64,000 nucleotides of DNA from Citrus sinensis. Taxonomy: Eukaryota > Streptophyta > Magnoliopsida > Sapindales > Rutaceae. A program made the position numbers and the translations under genes. Shown piece after piece: positions 1-12,094 of this stretch (within the stretch, counting starts at the first letter, position 1; the number at the start of each line of letters is the position of its first letter). The DNA is taken from NCBI RefSeq assembly GCF_022201045.2, contig NC_068560.1:31885501-31949500 (forward strand), given 5' to 3'. The notes beneath the pieces are model-generated. The model saw nothing but the letters and a program-made list of their open reading frames with translations, was not told the DNA's origin and searched no databases.

Positions 1-556
1 ATATTATATTTTAATTTTTATTATAGTAAATGTACAACTAAATAATGTATTATTTAATTATATTATATTGATTAATATGTAAAATTATATTAATTAATAT
101 ATATAATTGATTAATTTTTAATAAGTTAATGTAACTAATAATAAATACTTAAATAATATAATAAAATATTACATTATTTAATTATATTACAATAATTAAA
201 CTAGTTGTTTTTAAATAATTTAATATAACTAATAATAAATATTTAAATTTGAATAATATTAATTAAAAATTAATAAAATATATAATTATTAGATTGTTTA
301 GCACAATTCATCAGTGCTAAATATATAATTTAAATTAGTCACAATTCATTTTCAAAATATATAATTTAAATTAGTCACAAAAAATTAATACAATACAGTG
401 CAATATCAAATATAATATAATTAAAAATTAATACAGTACAGAGTAGTACTAAATATTATACAATATTATTATAATACATTACTAATACAATACAACATGA
501 TATAATATATCTGTATTAAAATAATATAATACAGCATAATACAATACAGTGTGTCA
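1..556. other. AT-rich edge, no gene seen
   Basis: This stretch is very AT-rich, with many variants of short words such as aatacaatacag towards its right end. I see no coding frame and no RNA gene. It lies where the start of a minus-strand UGT would be expected, judging from the block at 35488-37050, but no UGT sequence is present. Confidence 0.6.
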
Positions 557-1960
557 AATACAACCTTATAGCATTTGGATTCACAAGGAAACAAAACCAA
601 ACCAAGATTTATAAAAATTAAGAAAATAAGTAAATAAATAAGTGCTTGGGCTACACTGACTACAAATGGCGCAAAGTGGTAAGTCGCGACAATATATTGA
701 CGTTAAATAGGAAAGACCAAATCGGCAGTTGTCCTCGGCGATGAAATTAATAATGCCTACGCAAAGAATTTGGAAACACATCCATCCTAACGAATGCTAA
801 AGACAATAAATTTTTTATGCGCCAAAGGTCATCAGAGCCCACCGTTTCTTTAGCCTCTTTTTTTTTTTTTTCTGGTTTTGTTCAGAAACGTTCGATGCTT
901 TGGGCTTATACTTTCAATAGAAAAACCAAATTCTGTGAAGGATAATTTCATTTAAAACTCACGGTTTTCCTGTATAAAAGGAACGAGTCAATGTTTAGTT
1001 ATTTATATAGATTCATTCTTTTAATTGGTAATATATCTTTTAAAATCATGTAAAAAATTTTGGGATTCAACTGTCAATTAGATGAGGCATTATTTGCATT
1101 TGGTATTGAGATGAGGTAATTAAATTCACAATTACAACATCTCTCATTAATATTGCTATTAAATAAATTTGTTTCTTATTATATAAATTATTTTTTATTT
1201 TTTATTTATCCATTTTTTATACACGTGTATTCAAACTATTATGTATTTTTTTAATGAGAATTTCAATAAGTGTGTTTTATAATATGTCTATCTCTTTGTA
1301 TATATATTTACTATTCTTATAATAGATTTTGAATTTTAATTTTAATTCAAACAATCAAACAATATCAATATAATATACTAAACATAGCATTATAAGTATC
1401 ATATATTAATGTAAAAAAATAAGTGTGTTCGATATAAATTTTATTTTTCATACTTTGTTAAGGTAAACATTATTATTTTTTTAACTAATGAAATAAATTT
1501 TTTTTGTAACTTGTCGTGTGTTTAGCACTAATAAAATATACATATTGTTAATACTTATGAGATTGTATATGCCAAAATATTATATTTCAAATGTTTTATT
1601 TTTAAAAAACAACAACTTAACATTTATATTCAGATATTAAAAAAAAGAAAAAAATGTTATTATGATATATGTATTCAACCCTATTAAGATTTCAGCTAAA
1701 TTTATACCCATTTAAATTTTAGATAAAAAAACAAACACTATCTAAGTCTCATAAAATTTAAGTTTATCCAATATTATTATGTTGATCTAACATATATTCT
1801 TAGTTTATCTTTAGTTGATGAGTCATAAAAGATTATTTTGTTGACAGTCAGTAACACTGACACCGTGACACGAGAAAGTGATAAGCTGAATGGAGGTAGG
1901 ATGACATTCTCTAGAGCAAAATTGTAATCATCGATTGTGATACGCAATAAGTAATTATTA
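557..1960. repeat. Segmental duplicate of the UGT upstream block at 35488-37050
   Basis: The sequence runs in parallel with 35488-37050. Both share the words gatttataaaaatta and gactacaaatggcg, a stretch about an unfilled box of gene-free promoter-like DNA, and then an AT-rich tail ending near a shared gtaataagtaatta. At 35 kb this block sits about 200 bases upstream of a minus-strand UGT start codon. Here the adjoining gene is missing. I infer a remnant of an ancient UGT-containing duplication. Short frames inside it (for example at 581-781) also occur at 35528-35788, but they change length between copies and look non-coding. Confidence 0.75.
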
Positions 1961-2493
1961 AAGATTTAGAGGCCTAGTCATGTAGATCCTAAAGGAAACC
2001 TATCAAAATTATACGTATTTTTTACTTTTTAATTTTAAATGATGGGAAATAAGTTGGGCTAGTCATTAAAGTCAGGCCCAAACAAAAGTTAGTGTCTCAC
2101 CGCTTCTCTTGAAAGCGCATAGCAATCGGGGCTATTGAGACCAACTTTTTATCTCATTACATGTACATCAATTTTATATTAACCTTTATGTGTATGTGTG
2201 TCTATGTATATATATGGTCCATGCTACATTCCGTTAATATATCGTCTTTACCTACGTTGTCAAACTAGCACATTCACCGTATACTAATACTATACATAAT
2301 GTAATCCCAACGAAAGAAGTATTTTTTTAGAGTTGTGATATTTGACTCTCTGATTATATCTCACCATCCCCACTAATCACTTTTGTATTAATATTTATTT
2401 TATCAAATGACTTAAAAGGGTAAGGAGCTTTTTAAGTGCACCCACATGATAATTTTTATTAATACTTAATTTAACTAATTTATAGTTCTATTT

Positions 2494-2496
<3 letters not shown>

Positions 2497-2531
<35 letters not shown>
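2497..2531. repeat. (TA)n(CA)n microsatellite
   Basis: A run of TA dinucleotides passes directly into CA dinucleotides. The second tandem copy of this DNA, near 4600, has only a short version of the run, so the tract has changed length since the duplication. Confidence 0.9.
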
Positions 2532-3089
2532 ACAGGACATGTTGCATTAGGGGCTATTTGTCTGCATTCTCTCGTTTTGTTAAGCCTTAACTTTTGATAG
2601 GTTCGTTTCTTTTACCAAAAAAGAAAGAAAGTGACTCTACTGCTGCACTGTCTTTTCTTCATAATCCTAGTTTTGCTACTTTATGTTGCATTCATAATAG
2701 ATGAATTAACTATTGTATTTTGATTAAAACATAGTTGTTAGTTGCTCCATGCTCTCATGTCTTCCAAGAAGGAAATTATGTGGTAAATTAATTGGCTAAT
2801 TTGGGATTTTCTTATTTTATATTTACTTAGTGGGATTGTCCATCAATGAGGCAATGACTATTCGTAAAAAAATATTAAGGATGCTTGGGCTATTTCAAGT
2901 ATCATTTTATAACTTAACCTCTTATACATGAGACATTTTGTAACTCTTCTCTTTTCAATTTAATTTATTTTAAGATTTACATAAAAAAATATATGGAAAA
3001 TTCATTTGTTGGACATTTTTTTTTGGATGGTACTTTTGTTTCATTGATGACTTCCATAAAGTCAAAAACGAAAATTTTGAAAATTTAAT

Positions 3090-3655
3090 CTAGCGATAGC
3101 AAAATCCTCAACAGGTTTGGGGCTCCATGGAGTCCCACCCCAAATGAGAAAAATTTTGAATAATTTTTGGGAAATGGGGTGGGGAGTGAGAGAAAAATAA
3201 TCCCCAAATTCTTAAAGGGGTGGGATTTGGTTTTGCAGTCACCACCCCAATCGCCATTATATATAAATATATTTTTAATTCTTTTTTAATAATTTTTATT
3301 TTATCAACTATAATTTCAATTAATAATGTTTTTAATTTTTATGTAATATAAATAGGATATAAATAAAAAAAATCTACAATATTTTTAAACTCTAAAACAT
3401 TGTTACGTTTTATTTTCTCTTTTAAAGTACTGCTCTCTTTAAATATTTTTCACTTTTAATATTATTTTAAGATATTGTTTCAAACTTTTAGAGATTTTTT
3501 TAAAATAATTTAAATACTTTATAATATGGTGATAATTTAATTTTAAGTCTCTAATTTTTAATTTACTGAAATCATATATCTATGCCTATTATAAAATAGG
3601 TAAATGAGGAATGAGGTGGGGATGGACAAATCATTCCCCACGTGGGGAATGGGGG
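3090..3655. mobile_element. Truncated G/C-run MITE (hAT-like), first copy
   Basis: This is the left part of the element seen complete at 5171-5877. It has the gcaaaatcctcaac.ggtttgggg start, the ggggtggggag run and the AT-rich centre. It is cut at the tandem-duplication junction, so the right end (ccattgccattctta) is missing. There is no coding capacity. Confidence 0.6.
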
Positions 3656-3656
3656 C

Positions 3657-5760
3657 AAAAATATACATATTGTTAATATTTATGAGATTGTATATGTCAA
3701 AATATTATATTTCAAATGTTTTATTTTTTAAAAACAAACAACTTAACACTTATATTCAGATATTAAAAAAAAATATTATTCAGATATATGTATTCAAACC
3801 TATTCAGACTTCAGCTAAATTTATACCCATTTAAATTTCAAACAAAAAAACAAACGCTATATAAGTTTCATAAAATTTAAATTTCATAAAACAATTTTTA
3901 TTTTATTATCCAATTTTATTATGTTGATCTAACATATATTTTTAATTCAAACGACCAAACAATTCTCGATTATTTTGTTGACGGTCAATAACGTTGACAT
4001 GAGAAAGTGATAAGCTGAGTGCAGGTAGGATGGCATTCTCCAGAGATTGTGATCTGTAATAAGTAATTATTACAGATTTAGACGCCAAGTTGTCCATATC
4101 CTAAAGGAAACCTATCAAAATTATATGTATTTTTTATTTTTTAATTTTAAATGATGGGAAATAAGTTGGGCTAGTCGTTAAACTCATGCCCAAACAAAAG
4201 TTAATGTCTTACCGCTTCTCTTAAAAGCCCATAACAATCAGGGCAATTAAGACCAACTTTTTATCTCATAGCATGTACATCAATTTCAGATTAACCTTTT
4301 ATGTGTATGTGTGTCTGTGTATATATATGGTCCATGCTACATTCCGTTAACTACGTTGTCAAACCAGCACATTCACAGTATACTAATATTATACATAATG
4401 AAATCCCAACGGAATAAGTATTTTTTTTAGAGTTGTGATATTTGACTCTCTGATTATATCTCACTATCCCCACTAATCACTTTTGTATTAATATTTATTT
4501 TATCCTTATATCAAATGACTTAAAAGGGTAAGTAGCTTTTTAAGTGCACCCACATAATAATTTCTATTAATACTTAATTTAGCTAATCTATAGTTCTATT
4601 ATATATATATACACAACATGACATATTGCATTAGGGGCTATTTGTCTGCATTCCCTCGATTTGTTAAGCCTTAACTTTTGAAAGGTTCGTTTCTTTTACC
4701 AAAAAAGAAAGAAAGTGACTCTAATGCTGCATTGTCTTCTCTTCATAATCCTAATTTTGCTACTTTATGTTGCATTCGTAATAGATGAATTAACTATTGT
4801 ATTTTGATTAAAACATAGTTGTTAGTTGCTCCATGCTCTCATGTCTTCCAAGAAGGAAATTCTATGGTAAATTAATTAGCTAATTTGGGATTTTCTTATT
4901 CTATATATACTTGGTGGGATTGTCCATCAATGAGGCAATGACTATTCGTAAAAAGTATTGAGAATGCTTGGGGTATTTCAAGTATCATTTTATAACTTAA
5001 CCTCTTGTACATGAGACTTTTATAACTCTTCTCTTTTCAATTTAATTTATTTTAAGATTTACATAAAAAAATATATTGAAAATTCATTTGTTGGACATTT
5101 TTTTTGGGATAGTTATTTTGTTTCATTGATGACTTCCATAAAGTCAAAAACAAAAATTTTGAAAATTTAAATGGCAAAATCCTCAACGGGTTTGGGGCCC
5201 CATAGAAACCCACCCAAAATGGGAAAAATTTTGAATAATTTTTTAGGAATGGGGTGGGGAGTGGGAGAAAAATAATCCTCAAATTCTTAACGGGCTGTGG
5301 TTTGATTTTGCAGTCCCCATCCCACCTCCACCCCACCCCCACCCCCACCCCAATCCCCATTATATACAAATATGTTTTTAATTCTTATTTAATAATTTTT
5401 ATTTTATCAACTATAGTGTCAATTAATAATTTTTTTAATTTTTATGTAATATAAACAGAATATGAATAAAAAGAAAACCCTACAATATTTTTCAACTCTA
5501 AAACATTGTTATATTTTCTTTTCTCTTTTAAAATGTTGTTCTCTTTAAATATTTTTCATTTTTAATATCATTTTAAGATATTGTTTCAAACTTTTAGAGA
5601 ATTTTTAAAAAATAATTTAAATACTTTATAATATGGTGATGATTTTATTTTAAGTCTCTAATTTTTAATTTATTGAAATCATGTATCTATACGACTATAC
5701 CTACTATAAAATAGGTAAATGGGGAATGAGGTGTGGATGGATAAATCATTCCCCACGTGG
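3657..5760. repeat. Tandem duplication, copy 2
   Basis: Second copy of the 2.1 kb block that starts at 1536. It carries the same landmarks in the same order and orientation. It continues past the copy-1 breakpoint into the rest of the MITE that copy 1 lacks, so the direction of the event can be read. No gene seen. Confidence 0.85.
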
Positions 5761-5877
5761 GAATTCCCTATCCCCGCCCTACTAAATTTATTGGGGAATG
5801 GGGTGAGAAATGAAGGTAAAAAATTTTAATGGGGGTGAGGAATGAGGTAGGCCTCCCCACCCCCACCCCATTGCCAT
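5171..5877. mobile_element. G/C-run MITE, hAT-like, non-autonomous
   Basis: The element begins near atggcaaaatcctcaacggg and ends ccccaccccattgccattctta. The ends form an eroded inverted repeat (atggcaa / ttgccat) with G-runs on one side and C-runs on the other. This is the style of the hAT family with tagggatggcaa ends elsewhere in the window. There is no transposase. Flanks share only a weak atttaa, so the target duplication is not certain. Confidence 0.55.
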
Positions 5878-6804
5878 TCTTAATTTAACCCAAAAAAGTT
5901 AGACTGTAATAATGCACTCATAACCTTACAGTCTTTTTTTTGTGGCGTTGAGTATGAACTCGTGACATTAACCTTGAACAAAGGCATGTTTGTATGTGCG
6001 TGTGTATATAATAATACCACAAAAAAAAAGTGATAATTTAGGGACCATATTATTTGGGCTATAATGAACCCATAATGTTACAATATTTATGTATTACGAG
6101 ATTTTTTTTTAAATATAATAAAATTTCTCTATCATCGTAATATTGAGACCATACTCATTTGTTATTATAAAGATGTTATAATTTAATAGTGGTGTGGTTT
6201 TAAATCATTAATGGTACATATCAAATATACAAACATTAATAAAAGAGATAGACATAATTTCAAAAAATTAATACATATACTATTGTAAGTATGAAAAATT
6301 ATTTTAAAAATTTCTAAACTTTTACATTCTCTTTAATATTTTTCTCTCATTTTTTTGTTGTACTATATGAAGATAAATTCTTTTAATGTAATATAACCTT
6401 TTTTTTTTGCAGTATATAGATAGCTATTTATATTCCAAGGTAAACTTCTTAAAATAAAATTTATAAAAAAATTATAATTTACTATAACATGCAATTTATT
6501 CTTATTTATAATTTGTCTAAATTTAGACTAAAATATTTTGCAATTAAATCAAAATTATCCCCACATAAAATATCACTATAATGTCGTCAGTGTCGGCAGG
6601 CAAATAAAACGTTTGATGCACGCAATAAGAACAGTATCTCACGTGATGCTGATACCTCCGCCAAAATATGGGATCCGTACTTCATTCAATGATCTCCGCA
6701 AGCGGATAATCTTGACTTTCTTAAAATGAAAACATATTTATCTTGAGAAAAATGACGTGTGCTCGGTTCACTGCTTGCGTATCGTTTCCTGATTCCTTTG
6801 CTCT
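5878..6804. other. Intergenic, no gene seen
   Basis: AT-rich spacer between the tandem duplication and the start of unit A. A 63-residue frame at 6538-6729 shows no recognisable domain or protein-like composition. Confidence 0.5.
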
Positions 6805-7115
6805 TATTATATTATTATGATAATGATGACTGCACACCTCTACCGTTCTTTATTTAGAAGAAGAATAAATTATAGATAGTTTAAAGCTGAGCGATAATTC
6901 AAATCTTCAATGATTAGTCATTTGGTAAATAAATTGCGACTCCCGCGGTCCAATCCACACTGCTCATATAAAGTTACAAATATCTCAATAATTGGGACCT
7001 GTCTGTGATACAGATTCCGTAACAAACATCTCCTGTCATCCCACCATCCGATTGTCTATTGTTTAGTTTCTCACTCCACATCCAGCGGCTGATGCTGCAG
7101 TCTGTAGCTTACAGA

Positions 7116-7802
7116 TAGGGGTGGGCAAATTCGGTTTGGATCGGTTTGAGACATATTCTCAAACCAATCCAAACTAATCGGTTTGAAATATTTTTAAATC
7201 GATATCAATTTAAAATTTTTTCAAACCGACTGGATCGGTTTGGATCCGGTTTGAACTTATTAGCTAAAATTTCACTTCTTTTATATTATTTTACCTAAAT
7301 TATTTGTTATTTTTTTGTGTCCGTAATCCAAATTGATACATCTTTTATATTATTCATATCTACTTTGATATCTACATAACAATTCAAAGATACATCCATA
7401 CAAGTTTATAGCATAATACATCCTAATAAATAAGTTCTTAACCTGTTCATTCAAAACAAACTCACAAAATTAAAATAAACTTGAACAACATTTGACAATT
7501 AAAATATTGTGCATCTTGTCCGTCAAAATTTATGCCCTAATTACTTTTGATTTGTCAAAATCTGCATAAAATGATAAATATAATTAGTTAGATTGCTTAA
7601 CTTAGAATATAATATAATTATATAATATTTCTAGATTGGATCGGTTTGAATCGATTTGGAATCCTTCCAAACCGAAATCCAAATCGAGTGATGTCGGTTT
7701 GCAATCCAATAAACCGAAACCAATTTTTTTACTAATGAAACCGATCCAAATCGATCCAAATGGTCGGTTTGGATCGGTTCGGTTAAAATATGCCCACCCC
7801 TA
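7116..7802. mobile_element. hAT-type MITE with exact TIR and 8-bp TSD
   Basis: The ends are taggggtgggca and its exact reverse complement tgcccacccct a. The flanks are an exact 8-bp direct repeat, cttacaga, at 7108-7115 and 7803-7810. Repeats of cggtttggatcgg and its complement fill both subterminal zones. The centre is AT-rich, and the one frame there (7636-7818) is a translation of those repeats, not a gene. Non-autonomous, about 687 bp. Confidence 0.92.
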
Positions 7803-8137
7803 CTTACAGATTCTGTAAGCTAGTCAAGTCCCACTAATTGACATGTATCGTCTTCCACAGCTCACATTTTGACTTGTGGGATTTTTTTTGCCCTTTTTAA
7901 GAATCATTTCAAAGTTATTCTTTTTTTAGTGATTAATTAATAGTAAAATTGATAATAGCTTAGTTGAAAGTCAAAACTCAAATGTCCAAATATTTGAAGA
8001 TCACTCAAGATTATATGATTTGAATATTCATCAATGCAATTTACGTGGGCGATTAGCGATTCATAGAAAAATACAATAACAGTTAAATTTTAATTACACA
8101 TGCTTGTATGGACCGATTCATATGAGGATTAGAAATT

Positions 8138-8700
8138 TTAAATTTCCGTCCACCTTTATGTCGGTTATCGTTGTTTGATAGATCAATAACCCTGATGTTC
8201 GGATATGCTTTTTGGGAAAATTTAAATCACCGATATTAATAAGTAAGTTGATATCGTTTGATTGCTTCTGTGGAGCCCACTAGTGAGAGATCCTGCCTGT
8301 CAGGAAATAACTACTCTGGTTCTTGACTTATGCACCGGCGCTTGTAAGGTGTGGAAGGCAAATGATTGGACAGCTGGGTTTAGTAATAAATATACCGAAA
8401 AAAGAGGTATTGATTCGAAGCCGACTCCAAGCAGGATCCAAAAACATCCAAATCCAGTTCCCATTTGCGTGCAGAAGCGCGTGCAGCTCAATCGTCAAAA
8501 GTTTTCGCTCGGTCTTCTTTTCTCTGCAGTCGGGTTATCGTGACGGGATAAGAAACTGAGTTTTCTCGGCGTCTCTCTTCACACCTTAAGCAAAGTTAGT
8601 TGCAGATGGAAACTGGACCTCAGAGAGGCAAGACTTCTAGTAACAGAAGGTGCGCTGTCAATTGAGGAGACTTGTTCACAAGCATTGGTTATGGGCTCTT
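8138..8700 (+). other. Conserved block of unknown origin, unit A copy
   Basis: Matches 18437-18965 in unit B closely. It reads like a gene 5' end: a pyrimidine-rich stretch (tcggtcttcttttctctgcag), then an ATG at 8606 opening METGP. In unit A that frame stops after 19 codons. A longer frame over 8262-8543 is partly conserved with unit B (the shared words KANDWTAG and DSKPTPSRIQKHPNPV). I do not recognise any family. It may be the truncated first exon of a lost gene, or chance frames in conserved DNA. Confidence 0.3.
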
Positions 8701-9609
8701 TCCTTTTTACAGTTATGTCCCATTAAATATAGATTTATTTACATTTAACTTTTCTTCTAATAACTGACTGTGTTATATGACGTGAAGTCTACTTACACAA
8801 CCTAAATTTTTCCCTCACAATCCCAAGTATCAGAGCGATTTATGCTCTATTCACAAATTAATAGATACCTAAAAAATTTACAAACTAATAGATATGTCCC
8901 TTTATGATGTTGTAATTTTCTTACAACATTTGTAATATAAGAAATATGTATTATTGGATCTAATCAATTGTGCACACTATCTCTTTTAATTAACAAAAAA
9001 ATTTAATTATGTTAAAAATAGTATAGCCAATTAACAAACCGAATCAAAGGGTAATTTAAACTTAAAAATAAAAAAAAAGAGACATGATAAAATACAATAT
9101 CTCAAGATTTTTTTATTTGAAATCAAACTTTTAACAATTTCTTCTATTTGAAATTAAATTCTTGACACATTAAGTAATTATGCTTCAATACAAAAGCTCA
9201 TGTGTGCACCTTCTTTTAGATAAAGATGCTATATTAATATATAAAGTGGTTTTTAAAAGTTAAAGGTTACAATTAAGTGGCAATTAGGCATATGTCATGG
9301 TTGCACAATAACAAGAGACCTATTTTAAGTTTGCACAATAAGAGATCTATTCTAACAATGGGAGAGGAACGATGGATTCGATTCCAACAAGTAAAAAATA
9401 TTTTGTGTCAATGTCATTATCATATAACTTTAGTATTTTCTTTCTCAATTGCTAATATTCATGTAATTTACTCGCACATTATTTTGATGCATTGTTAGAT
9501 ATTGACTAGATGTAATTAGTGAAGTTTCTTTGTATTCTAATATTTATATTGGCAATTATCTAATTATTGTATTTACTAAAAAATATGAATTTTTTTTCAA
9601 TTAATGAAA
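8701..9609. other. Unit A spacer, no gene seen
   Basis: AT-rich DNA that aligns with about 18966-19810 in unit B up to near 9550, where unit A continues with DNA that unit B lacks. Short frames here are not protein-like. Confidence 0.5.
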
Positions 9610-10149
9610 GAGTGGAGCTATTGGCACCCCTACGTTATTCTTATAAAACCCCAGTTTAAATAAAATTACAATTAAGGACAATTGAAAATTAAATACATTT
9701 AGATTTTTTTCTAGCAAATTACTTAATTCATAATCAATCCTTTTCAAAAAAATAATAATTCTATATGTTACTTCCTATTTAACTAAAATAAATTATACAA
9801 ATTTAGAATAATCTATTGTTCTCTTTTGATTTCTTATTGATTAAATGTTTTTATACTTAAAATTGCTTTGAAACTATAATTTGAAATATGTGTTATTTCA
9901 GCCAATGATTAACACTAAAAAACTTATCACTCATATATCTTTTTAATTTGTGTATAGAATAATAATAAAATTAAAATAATTAAAAAAATAGCACAATAAT
10001 ACTTTGAGTTTTAACAATAAAACAAATCAAATGAAAATTGAGAACTTAGAAAAGTGTATCTAAAAAAGAGGTCTTTTCAGAAATAAAATGAATATAACTA
10101 AAAAGGAAATTTTATGAGGAGTTCAGAAGAATGCCAATAGTCCAACTCT
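9610..10149. mobile_element. TIR element with 8-bp TSD, non-autonomous
   Basis: The left end is gagtggagctattggca. The right end, reversed and complemented, is agagttggactattggca. Both flanks read taatgaaa (9602-9609 and 10150-10157), an 8-bp duplication that suggests the hAT superfamily. Unit B lacks the element and some neighbouring DNA. No transposase frame is visible in its 540 bp. Confidence 0.75.
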
Positions 10150-10620
10150 TAATGAAAAGTTACTAATAAAAAGTGGATGTACACAGTTTGGTTAAAGAAA
10201 TTAAAACTTTTAAAGGCAAGCATAGAAAATTATAAACCACAACAACAATAACTTTGATTAACCAAGCAAAAGAAAATTTGATTTTACACGTGTTTTACAA
10301 TATTTATAAGCTTCAAAAGGATCGGGTGTAACAATATTTTAAAAAACGAGGCTAAAGGACTTTTGCAGCATTTGTCATATGCTGTCATAATACAGAGTTC
10401 TCGTAGTGAAAAATTAACATAGCAAACAACCACGGATCTTGGCAATCCACCAACGGCTCACATCGGACCTTGGTAATCTGTCAAGGGCTCACCTCTTATT
10501 ATCATTAGTTTCTCTTTTCCGATTTGTTTAAAATTAAAAAAAAAAAAAATCTGTTTACCTATTCCTAGACATCCGATAAAATTGGAACGGGACAGAGAAA
10601 ATTAGCATGGCCCCTACGCA

Positions 10621-11335
10621 GTGGCGGTGCCAGAAATTATTTGTAGGGGGGCTAAATTCACATATTAATTTAACTCAAGAAAGTAGTCAATAAATAACAT
10701 ATATCAAAATAAAAATTCATTAAAGTATTTAATTCAACACACTTATAACTGTACTCGGCGATATTTCATATGTTGAAAACGTTGAAGAATAACCTTATTG
10801 TCAAGACTACAAAATACATCATTTTCCATGAATACAACAAGACTATCATTCAACCATTGATCTCCTATTCGATTTCGTAGACGATTTTTCACAAAATGCA
10901 TAGTCGAAAATGCCCTTTCTATTATAGCTATGGCAACTGATAAAATCAATGCTAATGTCACCAATAAATAAACTACTGAATATAATTGATCATTTTTAGT
11001 CTCAACCAATTTTTCTTGCTAACTCACCAATCCATTTCAATCCTAAAAACTTGTTGTCAGAATCTACATCCATAAAATAAATATCAAGTTGCGTTTCAAC
11101 TGCCACAAGATCTATTAGAGAAAAATCATTTGAATAAAACTCAGTAAAGCGAAGTAGCTTCTGTTTATCAAAAGTTGCAAATGAGTCATTGGAATATAGA
11201 CATGCCACACAAAAAAACAACTCAATATTGGTTTCATTGAAACGATTGCTTAATTCTTGAAGTTGCATGTCCAAGATGAATTTAATTTTTTTTAAAATTA
11301 TAGGGGGCTGAACTTTCAAGGGGCCCGCCCCTGCC
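10621..11335 (-). mobile_element. hAT element with degenerate transposase
   Basis: The left end reads gtggcggtgccagaaatt and the right end ggggcccgcccctgcc, a loose inverted pair of the ggcggagcc type. The flanking 8-mers are cctacgca (10613-10620) and tctacgca (11336-11343), one base apart. The uninterrupted U6 relic in unit B shows the empty site. The interior encodes transposase remnants on the minus strand. About 715 bp, too short to be autonomous. Confidence 0.82.
10743..11319 (-). pseudogene. hAT transposase C-terminal remnant (frameshifted)
   Basis: Two overlapping minus-strand frames read as one protein if one base is shifted near 11000, within the run gcaagaaaaattgg. The upstream part (11319-11002) ends GELARKIG. 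The downstream part (11009-10743) holds SVAIAIIERAFSTM followed by FVKNRLRNRIGDQWLNDSL, the typical hAT C-terminal dimerisation region of TTF-type zinc-finger/hAT proteins. The N-terminal DNA-binding zinc finger and most of the catalytic core are absent. It is a dead remnant; I infer that its element was moved by another copy. Confidence 0.8.
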
Positions 11336-12022
11336 TCTACGCAAGAATGACACGCACAAATAAAAAAAAAGGTCTATTTATCAACAACTTGAATATTATA
11401 AACTATCTTTTAATTAACTAATTATTTGTTTATTATTATATTAAATTATATTAAATAAATAGTTAAAATTAAAATACTTGAATTTAAATTTAAGAGTGTA
11501 CAACAATTTCCACAATTAATATTATAAAAATCCATACAGCATCATACAAAAATTCTCAGTCGGCAACTCAAAGACGAACCCTCTATAAAATTAATATATG
11601 AAGATATATCCTGGAAACCTACAGCATATAATATATCTGTTATTTTGACTTTACGGTTTAGTGTACAAGTTCATCTTTGCTGAAAACAAGAAAAAAAAAG
11701 TCGCGTGAGTAAATGAATTCAAAAGATTAGGCGGCAGCCTAGTTTAAATTTATATATAATTTTAGCGGTCTTTCGAGCAGTGTTGGCCTACAGCTCTCTT
11801 ATAAATTGTTTTAGGAAATTGTTACGGTACATTGTACCTAAGCTATACATGTGTTAGTGATGGTAACTGTAAAATTGACGTACCATATATGATAACATAT
11901 AATAATAAGTTCCATAATTTTCGCCGTGCAATTTTCAGTTTAGTATTCATTTGACTTTTAGGCTTTCACATTGACAAAGCCGAAAAAAAAATAATAATTG
12001 ACACCGGCATGTTTTGGCGGGC

Positions 12023-12030
12023 TATAAAAG
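12023..12030 (+). promoter_or_regulatory. TATA box of UGT copy 1
   Basis: tataaaag lies 72 bases before the chosen ATG at 12095, good spacing for a short plant leader. The same box occurs at 24035-24042 before UGT copy 2, and the surrounding 100 bases are nearly the same. Confidence 0.75.
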
Positions 12031-12094
12031 CGGGGAGCATGCAATCTCTCACAAATTACCATTTAGTTTTATTACAAGAGCAGCTAAAAGAGCA

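Larger units (their letters stand above)
1536..3656. repeat. Tandem duplication, copy 1 (about 2.1 kb)
   Basis: Direct repeat with 3657-5760, offset near 2.12 kb. Shared landmarks are aaaatatacatattgttaat at the left edge, gagaaagtgataagctga, tttaagtgcacccacat, and atcattccccacgtgg at the right. Identity is high by eye, with small indels. No gene is seen in either copy. The copy ends inside a G/C-run MITE, so the junction cuts that element. A shorter related copy of the inner part (the aagtgcacccacatgataat region) lies at about 48575-48735. Confidence 0.85.
10557..11378 (+). pseudogene. U6: U6 snRNA-like relic, split by a hAT insertion
   Basis: The stretch at 10568-10620 contains the U6 core: gacatccgataaaattgg, then acagagaaaattagcatggc. 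It includes the ACAGAGA box and the AGC triad region. It resumes at 11344 with the U6-like words atgacacgcacaaat. The 5' stem-loop (normally gtcccttcggggac) has decayed, and the 3' tail reads into a poly-A run, so the copy is not expected to be functional. A hAT element at 10621-11335 splits it and has duplicated cctacgca/tctacgca. A ctcacatcgg word about 100 bases upstream resembles a plant snRNA upstream element but is too far away for a normal U6 promoter. Confidence 0.8.

Noticed and set aside
5052-5454. Two opposing frames over the G/C runs
   Set aside because: They only translate the poly-Pro/Gly-type runs of the MITE; not conserved in the first tandem copy.
12014-12094. Upstream extension of UGT copy 1 frame
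   Set aside because: It covers the TATA box and leader; the family start MGS at 12095 fits, and copy 2 lacks the extension.
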